This document shows positions 11,901 through 24,400 of a stretch of DNA of 64,000 nucleotides, one piece after another. Within the stretch, counting starts at the first letter, position 1. The number at the start of each line of letters is the position of its first letter. The notes under the pieces were generated by a model. It did no database searches. It saw nothing but the letters and a program-made list of their open reading frames with translations, and had not been told where the DNA came from. Source of the DNA: Cannabis sativa (taxonomy: Eukaryota > Streptophyta > Magnoliopsida > Rosales > Cannabaceae); contig NC_083601.1 in assembly GCF_029168945.1 (NCBI RefSeq), forward strand, positions 70,607,595 through 70,671,594. The letters run 5' to 3'. Made by a program: the position numbers and the translations under genes.

Positions 11901-13330
11901 TGACCTAATCAAAATCTTAAGAAAAGCTAGAACTGTTAACCATGGTTTGTTAGCTATTCTAAGTGATTAGGGGTGGACCATCCCATAGTCAATTGATAAG
12001 AAAGTGTTTGTTTAAACAAATACTACTTTCCTAAGAAAATGACTAAGTCTGAAAATAAAGTAGCAAATAAAGGAGATATTTTTTCTTGATTCCAAAAGTG
12101 TTCTATCATCTTATTTGACATATGATGATCCCACTGCCTCTGTTGTCTTGTCACAACCAAAGAGGTCAATACCATTTAGTTTTTCTTAGACATAATTCAC
12201 GGTACCTTGTCGTAGTGGGAGAGTTTCTAGGAACTCACCTTCTTATGACTTGGGAGACACTAGTGATTAAAATCCATTGTGAGTTTAAACAAGTAATGGA
12301 TTGTCAAGATAAGAAACTAAGAAGAAAGCCAATAGAACTATGGTTTAATCCATTCACATGGAATAACCTAAAGTTTTCTAATACGAGGACATAAAAGGAA
12401 ATTTTCGTTTATAAGTCTTTTGAATGGACTTAACGAAACTTCCTGTTCCTACTATTATAGGTTTGAGTTTATCTAAACCTATGGCTTGTGGTATACCTAG
12501 TAATTACTTACTCTAATGCAAGCAACTTACTTTAGTAAGATGTTGAAGCATTTTCTTTCTAATGGCAATCTATAGAAGCTTCACAACTTCTTCGGCATAG
12601 ATTTTATTTATCTAAGGAAAAGTCTCAACTATTCCAGAAAAGATAAAGCCATGAAAGAATTTCTTAAATCAACAGTGACAGGTCTTAGATATGCTTTTGT
12701 ATGCCTTAGACCAGACAGATGCTGTTGAGTGGGAGTAATAAGTAGGTATCAGATTAATCAAGGAGAAGAACATTGGAAGACAATCAAGTAAATCCTAAGA
12801 ATAAGAAGAGGAACTATATGTTAGTCTATAAGAGTGTGTTTAAAACTCTTAGACTACACCACATCAGATTTCGAAATTTTCCTTTCTGCTAGAAAATCTT
12901 TCTGATAAGATGGTGGTTACTCTGGGGGAGGAATAGTGATTTTGGAGAAGTGTAAAAACCTATCTGAAGTCTCTAAGTCTACCAGGAAGGGACTGAATGT
13001 TAAAGTTGCAGGAAAGGTACTTATTCAGTCTAAGGAAAGTTCTATACATCTTTGGCACCATTCCAAATTGCCTTAACTACTAGTGTTACTTCCTGAATAA
13101 CCAAGAAATAGTTGCCAAAGGTATAGAATCCAGTATCCCAAGAGAGTAGACACATAGAGAGGAATTTCACATTATTAATGATTTTGTGATTAAGGAAGAG
13201 TAATGGTGGAGAAAAGGTTCTGTTTAATTCAACCTTTCAGATCCTATTACGAGGAGTTTACTACTACTACACTTGATTTGTATATCAAGGTGTTGAGATT
13301 ATTTGAAATGCACATTTTGTTTTATATTAG
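11900..13330 (+). pseudogene. Decayed Ty1/copia pol: reverse transcriptase end and RNase H
   Basis: Broken plus-strand reading frames carry copia landmarks in the right order. FYLSKEKSQLF (about 12605) corresponds to the YLSKEQ block near the end of reverse transcriptase. SRYQINQGEEHWK (12741-12779) corresponds to the SRYQ-NPG-EHW block. WRSVK (12943-12957) corresponds to the SWRSVKQ block of RNase H. THREEFHIINDFV (13150-13188) corresponds to the SKHIERKFHLIREIV-like block just before the end of pol. Stops and frameshifts separate them. A frame of 90 codons at 12122-12394 is open but not assigned. The same decay, including shared stops, is present in B, C and E, so it predates their spread. 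Family knowledge is from memory of copia consensus blocks; a profile search would test it. Confidence 0.72.
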
Positions 13331-13344
13331 TGCAAGTGGGAGTT
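13331..13344 (+). other. Polypurine tract of element A
   Basis: TGCAAGTGGGAGTT immediately precedes the right LTR; AAGTGGGAG is the likely primer for plus-strand synthesis. It is identical in B, C and E (as CTCCCACTT just inside their left-hand LTRs). Confidence 0.7.
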
Positions 13345-15222
13345 TGTTGGGTTTTATGCCCTAAATATAACTCATTTCAATATAATCAGATTTACTTATT
13401 AATATAGATCAGAAATAACATTTAATGTTGCATGGTTCACATGATTTATTTCATGATTATATGTACATAATGTATAAATTCATCTGAAACCCTTTTCACA
13501 TACTTGATCCTGTTTATTGTGCCGTCAACACATTGGAAAGTAAACATGACTATGTGAATAAAGTTTCCTAGATTTATCAGACATAGGGTTTTACTGATAT
13601 GATAGTCTACAACAGAGTTTACTTGCATTTTGAGAAATGCTATGTTCTTTCCAGAGCATTGGTTAAAGTAAAGCTCAGGTTAGGTGCATGGAGTATGCAT
13701 CGGAAGGGACCGATATTGAACTTTGACTTAGATTTATTAAACTTACCGTAATATGTATTCAAGTCAATATCGCCTAGTTGATCCTAGATCAAATGATCTT
13801 AATCCTGTTATGATTATGCTCAATCTCAGGAGGCTATTCGTGTTCTTTGATTTGTTAGTTAAGCCTACTTTTAGGTCAGGGTGATACGTACATTTTGGGA
13901 ACACGGTAGTGCAATTGAGTGGGAGCGCTAACATAAACGTGGAATCTATAGCTTCTATCTGGCGAATAGTAAGTAAAGGATGATCTCCTTCGAGCTTGAC
14001 CAAACGAAAATAAATGGTGGAGATCTCATTTCACATAAGCTGAAATATCATTTATACGGGGTTAAGTGTTTTAAGGATTAAATACATTATAGGGAGTAAC
14101 GGTAATCTAATCCCTTTACAGTGTAGATCATTCATATAGAGGATCATCGATCAAAGTAGGATTATAACAATGGATAACTAATGATGTGTCTATATGGTGG
14201 AACATATAGAGCATTCTATATACTGAGAGTGCAATTCTAAGTTCTATGCGTGGATTCAACGAAGAATTAATAAGTCAATGAATTTACGTTATAAATTCTT
14301 GATCTGCTTATTGGAAGCTCGGTTATATAGACCCATGGTTCCCGCACTAGTTGAGATAATATTTCTTGTAAGACTCATGTAATTGGTTTTGATTAATCAA
14401 TTATAATTCTCAAATAAGACTATGTCTATTTGTGAATTTATCACTAAGTAAGGGCGAAATTGTAAAGAAAGAGTTTTAGGGGCATATTTGTTAATTATGA
14501 TACTTTGTATGGTTCAATTAATAAATATGATAAATGACAATATTATTTAATAGTTATTTATAGTTATTAAATAGTTAGAATTGGCATTTAAATGGTTGAA
14601 TTTGAAAATTGGCGTTTTTGAGAAAATCAGATGCAGAAAAGATAAAACTGCAAAATTGCAAAAAGTGAGGCCCAAATCCACTTGTATAGGGTTGGCCACT
14701 TTTGTAGGGAATTTAATGCCAAATAATTCAAACCTAACCCTAGTGGAATGCTATAAATAGATAGTGAAGGCTTCAGGAAAATGACACTTAAATTTTCTAC
14801 TTTTTCATTCAGAAAAAAAAAACACAGAGCCTTTCTCTCTCCCTATCTTTAGCCGCCACTTCTTCTCTCTCTTCCCTCTTGAATTTCGAAATTCTTAGTG
14901 TGAGAATAGTGCCCACACACAGCAAGTGATACCTCAATCATAGTGAGGAAGATCGTGAAGAAAGACTTTCAACAAGAAGGAGTTTCAGCACTAAAGAATC
15001 AGAGAAAGAGATCCAGGTTCAGATATTGATAATGCTCTGCTACAGAAAGGAATCAAGGGCTAGATATCTGAACGGAAGGAGTCATTATATTCCGCTGCAC
15101 CCAATGTAAGGTTTACTAAACTTTATATGTGTTTATTTCAACGTTTTAGAAAGTTCATATTTAGTGTGTTAATCAACATACTTGTGAGTAGATCTAAGAT
15201 CCTGGTAAAATAATTTCCAACA
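13345..15222 (+). repeat. 3' LTR of element A
   Basis: A 1878-bp LTR. Compared with the 5' LTR it lacks 22 bp near 14715, a deletion flanked in the longer copy by TTTAA repeats. It also has an extended A-run near 14820 and scattered substitutions. The TATA box TATAAATA is at 14752-14759. The antisense KLEGDHPLLTIRQ frame is open here for 79 codons (13764-14003). Confidence 0.93.
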
Positions 15223-15227
15223 AATCC

Positions 15228-15339
15228 AACCCCGAAGTCCATGGCAATACCTTCCCATCTCCACTCCGGGATATTCAGTGGCTGCAGGAAAGCTGCAAGC
15301 CTCTGATGTTCAGCTTTCACTTGCTGACAAGTTAAACAC
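15228..15339 (-). pseudogene. Element H integrase fragment, continued
   Basis: The minus strand reads CLTCQQVKAEHQRLAAFLQPL then NIPEWRWEGIAMDF. This is the zinc-finger end and first catalytic block of a Tekay-type integrase, and it joins across element A to the part ending at 4948. The homology to gypsy stops abruptly at the MITE (15343). Beyond the MITE the same frame stays open for about 36 more codons, but these do not resemble gypsy. Confidence 0.85.
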
Positions 15340-15342
15340 TTA

Positions 15343-15657
15343 GGTGGCGTTTGGTTGGAGGTAATGAAATGGAATGGAATGGAAAGGAAACAATTTTTAT
15401 TCCATTCCTTTGTTTGGTTGCATTTTCAAGTATTGGAATAGCATTCCAATGGAATGCTCTTTCCACCATTTTGGTGGAATGGCTATTCCATTTTAAAAAT
15501 AAAGGAATGACCATTCTAATGTAACAAGAAAAAAAAATTGATGATTTTTTTATCAATTTTTTTTATGCATTTTAAATTTTATTCCATTCCATTCCTATTC
15601 TTATTCCTATTCTCATTCCCATTCCTATATTTTCATTCCTCCCAACCAAACGCCTCC
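15343..15657. mobile_element. Tourist/PIF-Harbinger-like MITE
   Basis: A 315-bp element with terminal inverted repeats: left GGTGGCGTTTGGTTGGAGG, right complement GGAGGCGTTTGGTTGGGAGG. It is flanked by the 3-bp duplication TTA (15340-15342 and 15658-15660), as expected for PIF/Harbinger-type MITEs. The interior is rich in GGAAT/ATTCC words that can pair with each other, giving a strongly foldable sequence. It has no coding capacity for a transposase, so it would have moved with help from an autonomous element. Confidence 0.85.
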
Positions 15658-15660
15658 TTA

Positions 15661-16266
15661 ATGTCCTCTGATTTTGGAAGTTGTGCAGTTTTGAGGTACA
15701 TCAGTATTAAATGACCATCTTTTCCACTTCCACTTTGAATTCTACCCGTAGGATCAAATATTTTCCTGATCTGATGAAGCCAATATCATGAGCATAAAGT
15801 AAGAAAAAAAGAACCACCTTTGCATTATTTCCTCCATTTTAGAATGTCTGAGAAACTCTTAAGCTTTTTGGCTAAGAATCACCATTGAGTTTTGCTGAGG
15901 ATTTGCATGCCATCCCTGTCCTTAAAATTTTTTCTACGAGTTTCCTTCGACTTCATCTTCTTGAAGCGATCCTTACTACATTCGAAGATTTGCAAACAGA
16001 GTAATCATTCATTGCCCCAAGCCCTAACTTCAAATAGTCAGTTGGTTTCTTCCTTTACATGCTTGCTACATTGTGTTAAATTGCTACTTAATTTGTTTGA
16101 TTCGTTGCCATCTCATTTTTTTGGTATTTTTTAAGGTTGAACTATATTTAGCTCCATAGAAGGGTTCAGGAAATATGTAGGTTGTTTCAGAATCTCCAAC
16201 TCATCACCTTCGGGTTTGATAAAATTCTCTACAGGGATTGGGAGTACTGCTTTTTTCTTGCAGCAA
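15661..16266. other. Unassigned sequence between the MITE and the gag-like gene
   Basis: No gene recognised. On the minus strand 15661-15770 is open in frame with the integrase fragment on the other side of the MITE (ending ...LPKSEDI then KCLTCQQ), but it does not look like gypsy. The rest is AT-rich with T-runs and may be the leader of the gag-like gene on the right. Confidence 0.35.
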
Positions 16267-18373
16267 TGTCCCACTCTGGTTCAGGAATTTATCGTCCAAA
16301 AGATTTAGAATTTGAGTTTCCTACAGAATCAGCCTCCCGTATAAACCCGACTGTACAAAACCCACCCCCTAGAAAGATATTGCTAGTTGTTACAGGCGTT
16401 TCTTGCAAGAAATCTCTGAAGGAAAACACCAATTCTTGCGAGAAGCAACATGGCCAGAACCTCCCGGCATGTCCTTTATTCCTTTGGCAAAGCCTTTGTT
16501 TTTGCCCGAAGTCACGACTGCTTTTGAATTGGGTGACTTGGACTTTGAAATAATGCCTCCTAAGCCACGTACATCAAAGACTCCCAGGACCCCAGAATCA
16601 CCTTTGAAGCTGAGTTGATAGAATCGAAGGTGCGATCTATCTTAGGCTAAACAGGTGATATACTGAAGACTTGTGGAATTGAACTTGGGCAATCATGCCA
16701 AGTTAGGTTAGTACGAGAGGGTGAGTTCAGTTGTTTCCCCCTGCACATTTTTCAAGTAGTACCCCGGGGACCAGTGCTAAGACTAGTACAAGTGGCTCGA
16801 CTGGTATGGGCGCCTAGAGCCTTAAGCATATCAATGCAGGGGCCATACTTCCACTTCGAGACTACATAAAGGACTACGTAAACCACGTTGAGGTTACCCC
16901 ATTCGAGCTGAATCCTATTTCTTACAGGATTCTCGCTAGTCTGAAGGTCTTGTATAAAATTTTGAACTAAGGATGCCACACCCAAGTAGAAATTGAGTAT
17001 CTCTACTCAGTTAAGGCCGTTTCATCGAGGAAGAATGTCGCAGGGGGCTTCTATTATCTTGGTACTCATTCTAGCGAGCCTAAAATCATTGTGGACTTGC
17101 CCAACAAAGTGTCTTTCAAAGATAGCTTCTTGTGGACATCTGGTCTTTCCCCAATCGGCACAACCACCTTTCGTAGACTTTGTCAGTGATTGTTTTCATC
17201 TTTCTTAGTTACATTAATCCTTGTCTTTCAGTTTTCTGACTAATGTTTTATTTGTTTTTTACCCCTCTTGACGAGGCCTACCCCTACCCTCGAGATGGTC
17301 AGTCGGCATAGGCGCCTGATGACTCTTCGCTATGGCCTTAGCTCATGCGACTTTCTTCTGAAGAAGGCCAATCTGAGATCGGTGGGCCTTCTTTCTGACA
17401 AGGACTATACTTTCGATTATAAGTTTCCCAAGTATTGAGCTTGGCAGCAGGTTACCATCCCAGACGAGGATAAGGCTTGGGATCACGTGGCTCGGGCACA
17501 ATACCTTCAAAACACTACCCCTCAGGAAGTTGGTGAAAGAGCATCCTAAGGTAATCAATGTGGTTGGTTCCCCACAGTACTTAGGACTAAACGTAACACA
17601 TTAGTCACCTTATGAGATACTCGCTTTAATTTTTATATGACAGCTAGTACCCTAGATTCCACGTTTAGATTAACTGTCATGAGTCGTATTATGGTATAGC
17701 TGAGCAGTAGGTACTATGGAAGATATGGCAAGTCATATAGATGCGAACTGGGATTTAGAACCCATCGAGCCCTTTGACATATTCAAGATTATAGGCTGTG
17801 GGGATTTTAGTGGTTATTACATTCCTTCTACCCCTTCTTCTAGCGATAGCTTGCCCTCTAGTGACCTTCGTAAATCCCTTAGGTAAAAAATTGTAGTCCC
17901 CCCTTTTTCATCTGCCTTTCTAATAATTGTAACTCTTTATTTTGTTTTGGAGACATGGGTGGTTTTGAAGTTATCATGGACCGAAATGGGAAGAAGAAGG
18001 TATCCAACACAGGGGTCCCTACAACTGCCAAGGTGGTACCCCCTAAAAGGCACAGGAAAACCACTGCCCACAAAAAGAAGTCCTTGTCTTAACCTATTGA
18101 TCTCGAGGTCTTTGATACCGAGACTCAAGAACAAGTCCCTCCTCCAGTTGTCCCTAACACCAATGCTCCCCCTCCTGAGACAGCTCGTGCTTCTGCCTCC
18201 TCGAGCCGGGTCATTGAGTCCTTATCGGCCGCAGTGGAGGAGGCTTGATCTGAATTCGCTCAAGCGTACGGGGTTGCTTACTGGCATAACCTTCAGGCTC
18301 TTGTCCCTCCTGATTGGGATTTAATCAATCTTGGGAGTCTAGAAGAGATGCTTTCAAAGAGCTTTGACTAGAA
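16267..18373 (+). pseudogene. Plant gag-like gene (putative gypsy-type transposon family), 5' part
   Basis: Degenerate plus-strand coding pieces of a multi-exon plant family often annotated as 'putative gypsy type transposon' (Transposase_28-like). Seen directly: an N-terminal piece starting MSHSGSGIYRPKDLEFEFP at 16266. The core block is DYIKDYVNHVEVTPFELNP then SYRILASLKVLYKIL at about 16860-16965. Next come FYYLGTHSSEPKIIVDLPNK and SFKDSFLWTSG at about 17047-17140. A later segment reads RYGLSSCDFLLKKANL then GLLSDKDYTFDY (about 17325-17430). A proline/serine-rich segment with VVPPKRHRKTT runs from about 17950 to 18370. Stops and frameshifts occur in every piece. Intron-like gaps appear near 17190-17245 and 17880-17950. 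The gene is cut at 18378 by element B. Function unknown; the family is thought to be of retroelement origin. Confidence 0.6.
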
Positions 18374-18378
18374 CTTCA

Positions 18379-20263
18379 TGTTGGAAATTATTTTACCAGG
18401 ATCTTAGATCTACTCACAAGTATGTTGATTAACACCCTAAATATGAACTTCTAAAACGATTAATGAAATAAACACATATAAGGTATTAGAAACCTTACAT
18501 TGGGTGCAGCGGAATAATATGACTCCTTCCGTTCAGATATCTAGCCCTTGATTCCTTTCTGTAGCAAAGCATTATCAATATCTGAACATGGATCTCTTTC
18601 TCTCCTTCTTTAGTGCTGAAACTCCTTCTTGTTGAATGTCTTTCTTCACGATCTTCCTCACTATGATTGAGGTATCACTTGCTGTGTGTGGGCACTTACT
18701 CTGATCACTAAGAGATTTCGAAATATCAAGGAAGAAGAAAGAGAAGAAGGTGGCGGCTAGGTATATAGAGAGAAGGCTCAGGTTTTTCTCTGAAGGAAAT
18801 CAGAAAGTTAAGTGTAAATTTCCTGAAGCCTTCACTATCTATTTATAGCATTCTACTAGGGTAGGTTTGAATTATTTGGCATTAAAATAATGAAAATATC
18901 AGATGAAAAACCCTATAAACGTGGCCGGCCCTAAGTAATATGGATTTGGGCCTCACTTTTTGCAATTTTGTCGTTGTATCATTTCTGCATCCCATTTTCT
19001 CAAAAACGCCAATTTTCAAATTCAACCATTTAAATGCCAATTCTAACTATTTAATAACTATAAATAATTATTAAATAATATTGTCATTTATCATATTTAT
19101 TAATTGAACCATACAAATTATCATAATTAACAAATATGCCCCTAAAACTCTTTCTCTACAATTTCGCCCTTACTTAGTGAAAAATTCACAAATAGACATA
19201 GTCTAATTTGAGAATTATAATTGATTAATCAAAACCAATTATATGAGTCTTACAAGCAATATTATCTCAACTAGTGGGGGGAACATGGGTCTATATAACC
19301 GAGCTTCCAATAAGCAGATCAAGAATTTATAACCTAAATTCACTGACTTATTAATTCTTCGTTGAATCCATGCATAGAACTTAGAATTGCACTCTCAGTA
19401 TATAGAATGCTCTATATGTTCCACCATATAGACGCATCATTAGTTATCCATTGTTATAATCCTAATTTGATCAATGATCCTCAATATGAATGATGTAAAC
19501 TGTAAAGGGATTAGATTACCGTTACACCCTACAATGTATTTTATCCTTAAAACACTTAACCCCGTATAAATGATATTTCAGCTTATGTGAAATGAGCACT
19601 CCACCATTTATTTTTCGTTTGTTCAAGCTCGAAGGAGATTATCCTTTACTTACTATTCGCCAGATAGAAGCTATAGATTCCACGTTTATCTTAGCGCTCC
19701 CACTCAATTGCACTACCGTGTTCCCAAAATGTACGTATCACCCTGACCAAAAAGTAGGCTTAACTAAATCAAAGAACACGAATAACCTCTTGAGATTGAG
19801 CCTAATCATAACAGGATTAAGATCATTTGATCTAGGATCAACTAGGGGATATTGAATTGAATAGATATTACGGTAAGTTTAATAAATCTAAGTCAAAGTT
19901 CAATATTGGTCCCTTCCGATGCATACTCCATGCACCCAACCAGAGCTTTACTTTAACCAATGCTCTGGAAAGAACATAGCATTTCTCCAAATGCAAATAA
20001 ACTCTTTTGTAGATTATCATATCAGTAAAACCCTGTGTCTGATAAATCTAGGAAACTTTATTCACATAGTCATGTTTACTTTCCAATGTGTTGACAACAC
20101 AATAAACAGGATCAAGTATGTGAAAAGGGTTTCAGATGAATTTATAAATCAAATAGATAAGCAATTGATAAGATGAACCAAAACGTACTTCTATTTCTTT
20201 ATTGATGTTGAATAAAATGGATTACATTGAAATGAAGTTTTATTTAGGGCATAAAACCCAACA
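18379..20263 (-). repeat. 3' LTR of element B
   Basis: 1885 bp. On the minus strand it begins TGTTGGGTTTTATG at 20263 and ends TTTCCAACA at 18379. The TATA box (TATTTATA on the plus strand) is at 18840-18847. The antisense KLEGDYPLLTIRQ frame is open at 19592-19855. Confidence 0.93.
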
Positions 20264-21480
20264 AACTCCCACTTGCACTAATATAAAACAAAAAGTGCAT
20301 TTCAAATAATCTCAACACCTTGATATACAAATCAAGTATAGTAGTAGTAAACTCCTCGTAATAGGATCTGAAAAGTTGAATTAAACACAACCTTTTCTCC
20401 ACCATTACTCTTCCTTAATCACAAAATCATTGATAATGTGAAATTCCTCTCTATATGTCTACTCTTTTTGGGATACTGGATTCTATACCTTTGGCAACTA
20501 CTTTTGGTTAATCAGGAAATTAACACTAGTAGTTAAGGCAATTTGGAATGGTGCCAAAAATGTATAGAACTTTCCTTAGACTGAATAAGTACCTTTCCTG
20601 CAACTTTAACATTCAGTCCCTTTCTGGTAGACCTAGAGACTTTAGATAGATTTTGACACTTCTTCAAAATCACTATTCCACCCACAGAGTAATAACCATC
20701 TTATCAGAAAGATTTTCTAGCACAAAGGCAAATCTCGAAATCTGATGTGGTGTAGTGTAAGAGTTTTAAATACACCCTTATTGACTAACATATAGTTCCT
20801 CTTCTTAATCTTAAGATTTACTTGATTGTCTTCCAATGTTCTTCTCCTGGATTAATCTAATACCTACTCATTACTCCCACTCAACAGCAGGTGTCTGGTC
20901 TAAGGCATACTGAAGCATATCTAAGACCTCTCACTGTTGATTTAAGAAATTCTTTCATGACTTTATCTTTTCTGGAATAGTTGAGACTTTTCCTTAGATA
21001 AATAGAATCTATACCTAGAAGTCGAGAAGCTTCTATAGATTGCCATTAGAAAGAAAATGCTTCAGCATCTTACTAAAGTAAGTTGCTTGCATTAGAGTAA
21101 GTAATTACCAGGTATACCACAAGCCATAGGTTTAGATAAACTCAAAACTATAATACTCGGAACAGGACGTTTTGTCAAGTCCATTGAATAGACTTTAGGT
21201 TACTCCATGTGAATGGATTAAACCATAGTTCTATTGGCTTTTCTTCTTAGTTTCTTATCTTGACAATCCATTACTTGTTTAAACTCACAATGGATTTTAA
21301 TCACTAGTGTCTTCCAAGTCATAAGAAGATGAGTTCCTAGAAACTCTCCCACTACGACAAGGTACCGCGAATTATGTTTAAGAAAACTAAATGGTATTGA
21401 CCTCTTCTGTTGTGACAAGACAACAGAGGCAGTGGGATCATCATATGTCAAATAAGATGATCGAACACTTATGGAATCAA
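20264..21480 (-). pseudogene. Decayed copia pol of element B
   Basis: Begins with the polypurine tract (CTCCCACTT on the plus strand, 20266-20274). It then mirrors the RNase H and reverse transcriptase remnants described for element A, with the same blocks in reverse order. One frame of 77 codons (21218-21451) equals the 90-codon frame of A and includes GEFLGTHLLMTWKTLVIKIH. No intact protein. Confidence 0.7.
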
Positions 21481-24400
21481 GAAAAAAATATCTCCTTTAT
21501 TTGCTATTTATTTTCAGACTTAGTCATTATCTTAGAAAAGTAGTATTTGTTTAAACAAACACTTTCTTATCTATTGACTATGGGATGGTCCACCCCTAAT
21601 CACTTAGAATCGCTAACAAACCATGGTTAACAGTTCTAGCTTTTCTTCAGATTTGATTAGGTCATCAATGAATCTAGTAATGATTCACATTAAGTATACA
21701 ACCATTACATCATTCTGAAAATGTATTACCATAGAAGGATTTAGGCAACGACTAGTAACTAATCATCAATATGCAAATCGAAATTTCTGGGGAGGTAAGT
21801 TTGGATATAATTCAAAAATCAAATTAATGATCTTTGAACTGCATATCTACTAACTATTTCTCCACCCCTATCAGTTTGCAAGATCTTTAACCACTTACCT
21901 TAATGGTTTTAACCATTGCTAGAAGTTTATGAAATTTTCAAACATTTCAAATTTCTTTGCATAAGGTATAATCTAGAGTGATCGTTTTAAGAATACAACG
22001 AAAAACTCATATCCACCCCTGAATGTACATCCATCTGCGAATGAGATGAACTACTTTCAGTGGATATAGGCATATTAACTCTTTGCAGAGATTGATCTTG
22101 TCAAAACCACTATGAACAAGATACAAATGCCATAGATTAATAAAATTGTGGTTGTGTCTTTTGATGACTTAGGTTTAGTTACTTCAATGAGTTCATAGAA
22201 TAGTGCAAGTCGATCCTGGTCACAGAATATTAAACTCAAATTCCATACAGTTTGAATCCATTGATAGAAAATGGTATTAAACACTTGTGAAAGTGTAACT
22301 GAATAGTATTCTGGAATTAGAAATATAAGAAAATTTCTGTTTGGAATCTAAAATTAAAGTCAAAGACTTAAATTTACACCAAATATAAAGAGTAATTCTA
22401 TCTTGGACCACCACTACTAATTTAACTTGAAGTTAGATTTGCCCATACAAGTAGGAGATTTATAAGATTAAGGACTTATATCATTGTGGAATAGAATTTC
22501 GGGTTTATAATCATATGCGTCATTTATTTTCTGAAGAAAAAATAGAATGACATTAAATGATTTATAGACCATTCATCCAATGATATGTTATGGAGCTAAT
22601 TCGAAATGAATAAGCTAAGAGGAATTAGGATAATTTCGTTGTTTAAATAAGAATCGAACGATGCTCCGATTAGCGAGAGTCAAAGTAATCTTATTTATAC
22701 AATCTTCTTGTTTCATATTGTAAAAATACTAGTCTAAGGTGTCATCAATTGATTAACAGCTAGATGTTGCATATACAATATTTATCTTACGAGATCTAAC
22801 ACTATTATGTATGTCTAATGGTGAAAATCCATTAGGGATTTATCTCATTAGATAAACAAGCCAAGTTAGACCAACAATGAAGATTCGAAATTAAACTACA
22901 ACTTAATAACAGAAAATAACATGGTTCAATATAAATTCATACACAATTCAGAAATTATAAACATATAGCAAGTAGGAATGACAAGTGAAAATACTAAAAC
23001 ATACAATCCTAAATAATTTCAAAGGTTTTCAACGAACTGATATCAGTGTCCCGTTTAGGCAAGAGTCAATGCTACCATCCATTGAATAGAGTTGTCAGCT
23101 CATCTAAAATGTTAAACATTCTAGCAACCTTTTATTCGATCAAGATTACAATTCAGCGTTGTCCCGTTTAGGCGAGAGTCAAGGCAATTCTATCTTATGA
23201 GCTTCTACCATTGTTTTATATTTTGCAAGTCAAATATGGTCGCCACCATTAGGGTGATCCATACCATATAAAACACTTACAAAGCTACTTATCTTTCAAA
23301 TTAAACGGTGCGAACTTGCTAATGAACGTTCCTCCATTAGGGAAGATTACTCACTAAAACAAACGCTATGTAAAACCAACAATGGAGATCGAATATCTTA
23401 ATAATAAAGCTCATTTTTTAAAATGTATTTTCATTATTATTCATAATAAAATATATTCATTAAATATCGAATTTAGAATTAAAATTCTAAATTAGAATTT
23501 AATTTAATATTTATAAAATTATACTTAGATGGTGATTGAAATAACTTGAATTATTTCCATCTCAGTAGTAATTTTGATATAAAATATTAAGAAAATTAAT
23601 TAAGTTGTATTAATTTAAATTAATTTGCAACTCAAAATAAATTCATGAGAATATATTTATTGTATTTTGAAAAAGAAAGCATAAAAACTTTATATTTACG
23701 AAATACTTAAATAATAATTACTTAGAAAAATACTTCAAGCAAAAATATCACCTATCTAGATTTTCCTTTGACTAATTAATTCAATTTCTAATAATATACT
23801 TTAATTCATTTATTTTAAATTAATCAATAAATGAAAAAATCATTGATTTAAGTTGGTCCAAGAATTAATTCAAATAAATATTTAATTTACAACTTAATCT
23901 ATTTTTCAAGATAAATTCAAAATCATCTTGAATTATGAAATGTAATTTCGAAAATTGATTTATAAATTAAAGAAAAAATATATATTAAAAATTATTTAAA
24001 TTTAAGTTGAAAAAATAAATATCAACTAAAAATAATTTTCTGTTGAATTAAGTGACATGAAAAAGAAATATTTAAGTATAATGATGAAAATCAACTTAGA
24101 TATTTAATTTTCAATTTAATTAAATTTATTAAATTCAAGAAATAAATAATTAAGTGTAGAGAAGGCTTAATTATTAATCATTAGTTTAATACTAGGAAAA
24201 AATATACTTAAAATAAATTGTACCAAAATTAATTATTTAAATAATTTATTTCACAATGTATAATATTTTCCTATTTAATATTAGAAATAATAAGTAGTCT
24301 AAAAATAACTATCTAGAAAATATCTTATTTGATTAAGTATCTTTTCCACAAAATTTGAAAAAATATCTAATTTAAGTTGTATTAGAAAAAAAATGTAGAA

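Larger units (their letters stand above)
4949..15222 (+). mobile_element. Element A: complete copia-derived LTR retrotransposon
   Basis: A full-length 10,274-bp element bounded by TG...CA and by a perfect 5-bp target duplication AATCC (4944-4948 and 15223-15227). It has two LTRs (1896 and 1878 bp), an initiator-Met-like primer site directly after the left LTR and a purine tract directly before the right LTR. It interrupts the integrase of element H. The internal region holds no intact reading frame. Its 3' third is a decayed Ty1/copia pol and its 5' half is AT-rich and non-coding. It belongs to the same family as B, C and E and is the only copy in plus orientation. The two LTRs differ by scattered substitutions and a 22-bp deletion, so it is older than E. 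Confidence 0.95.
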
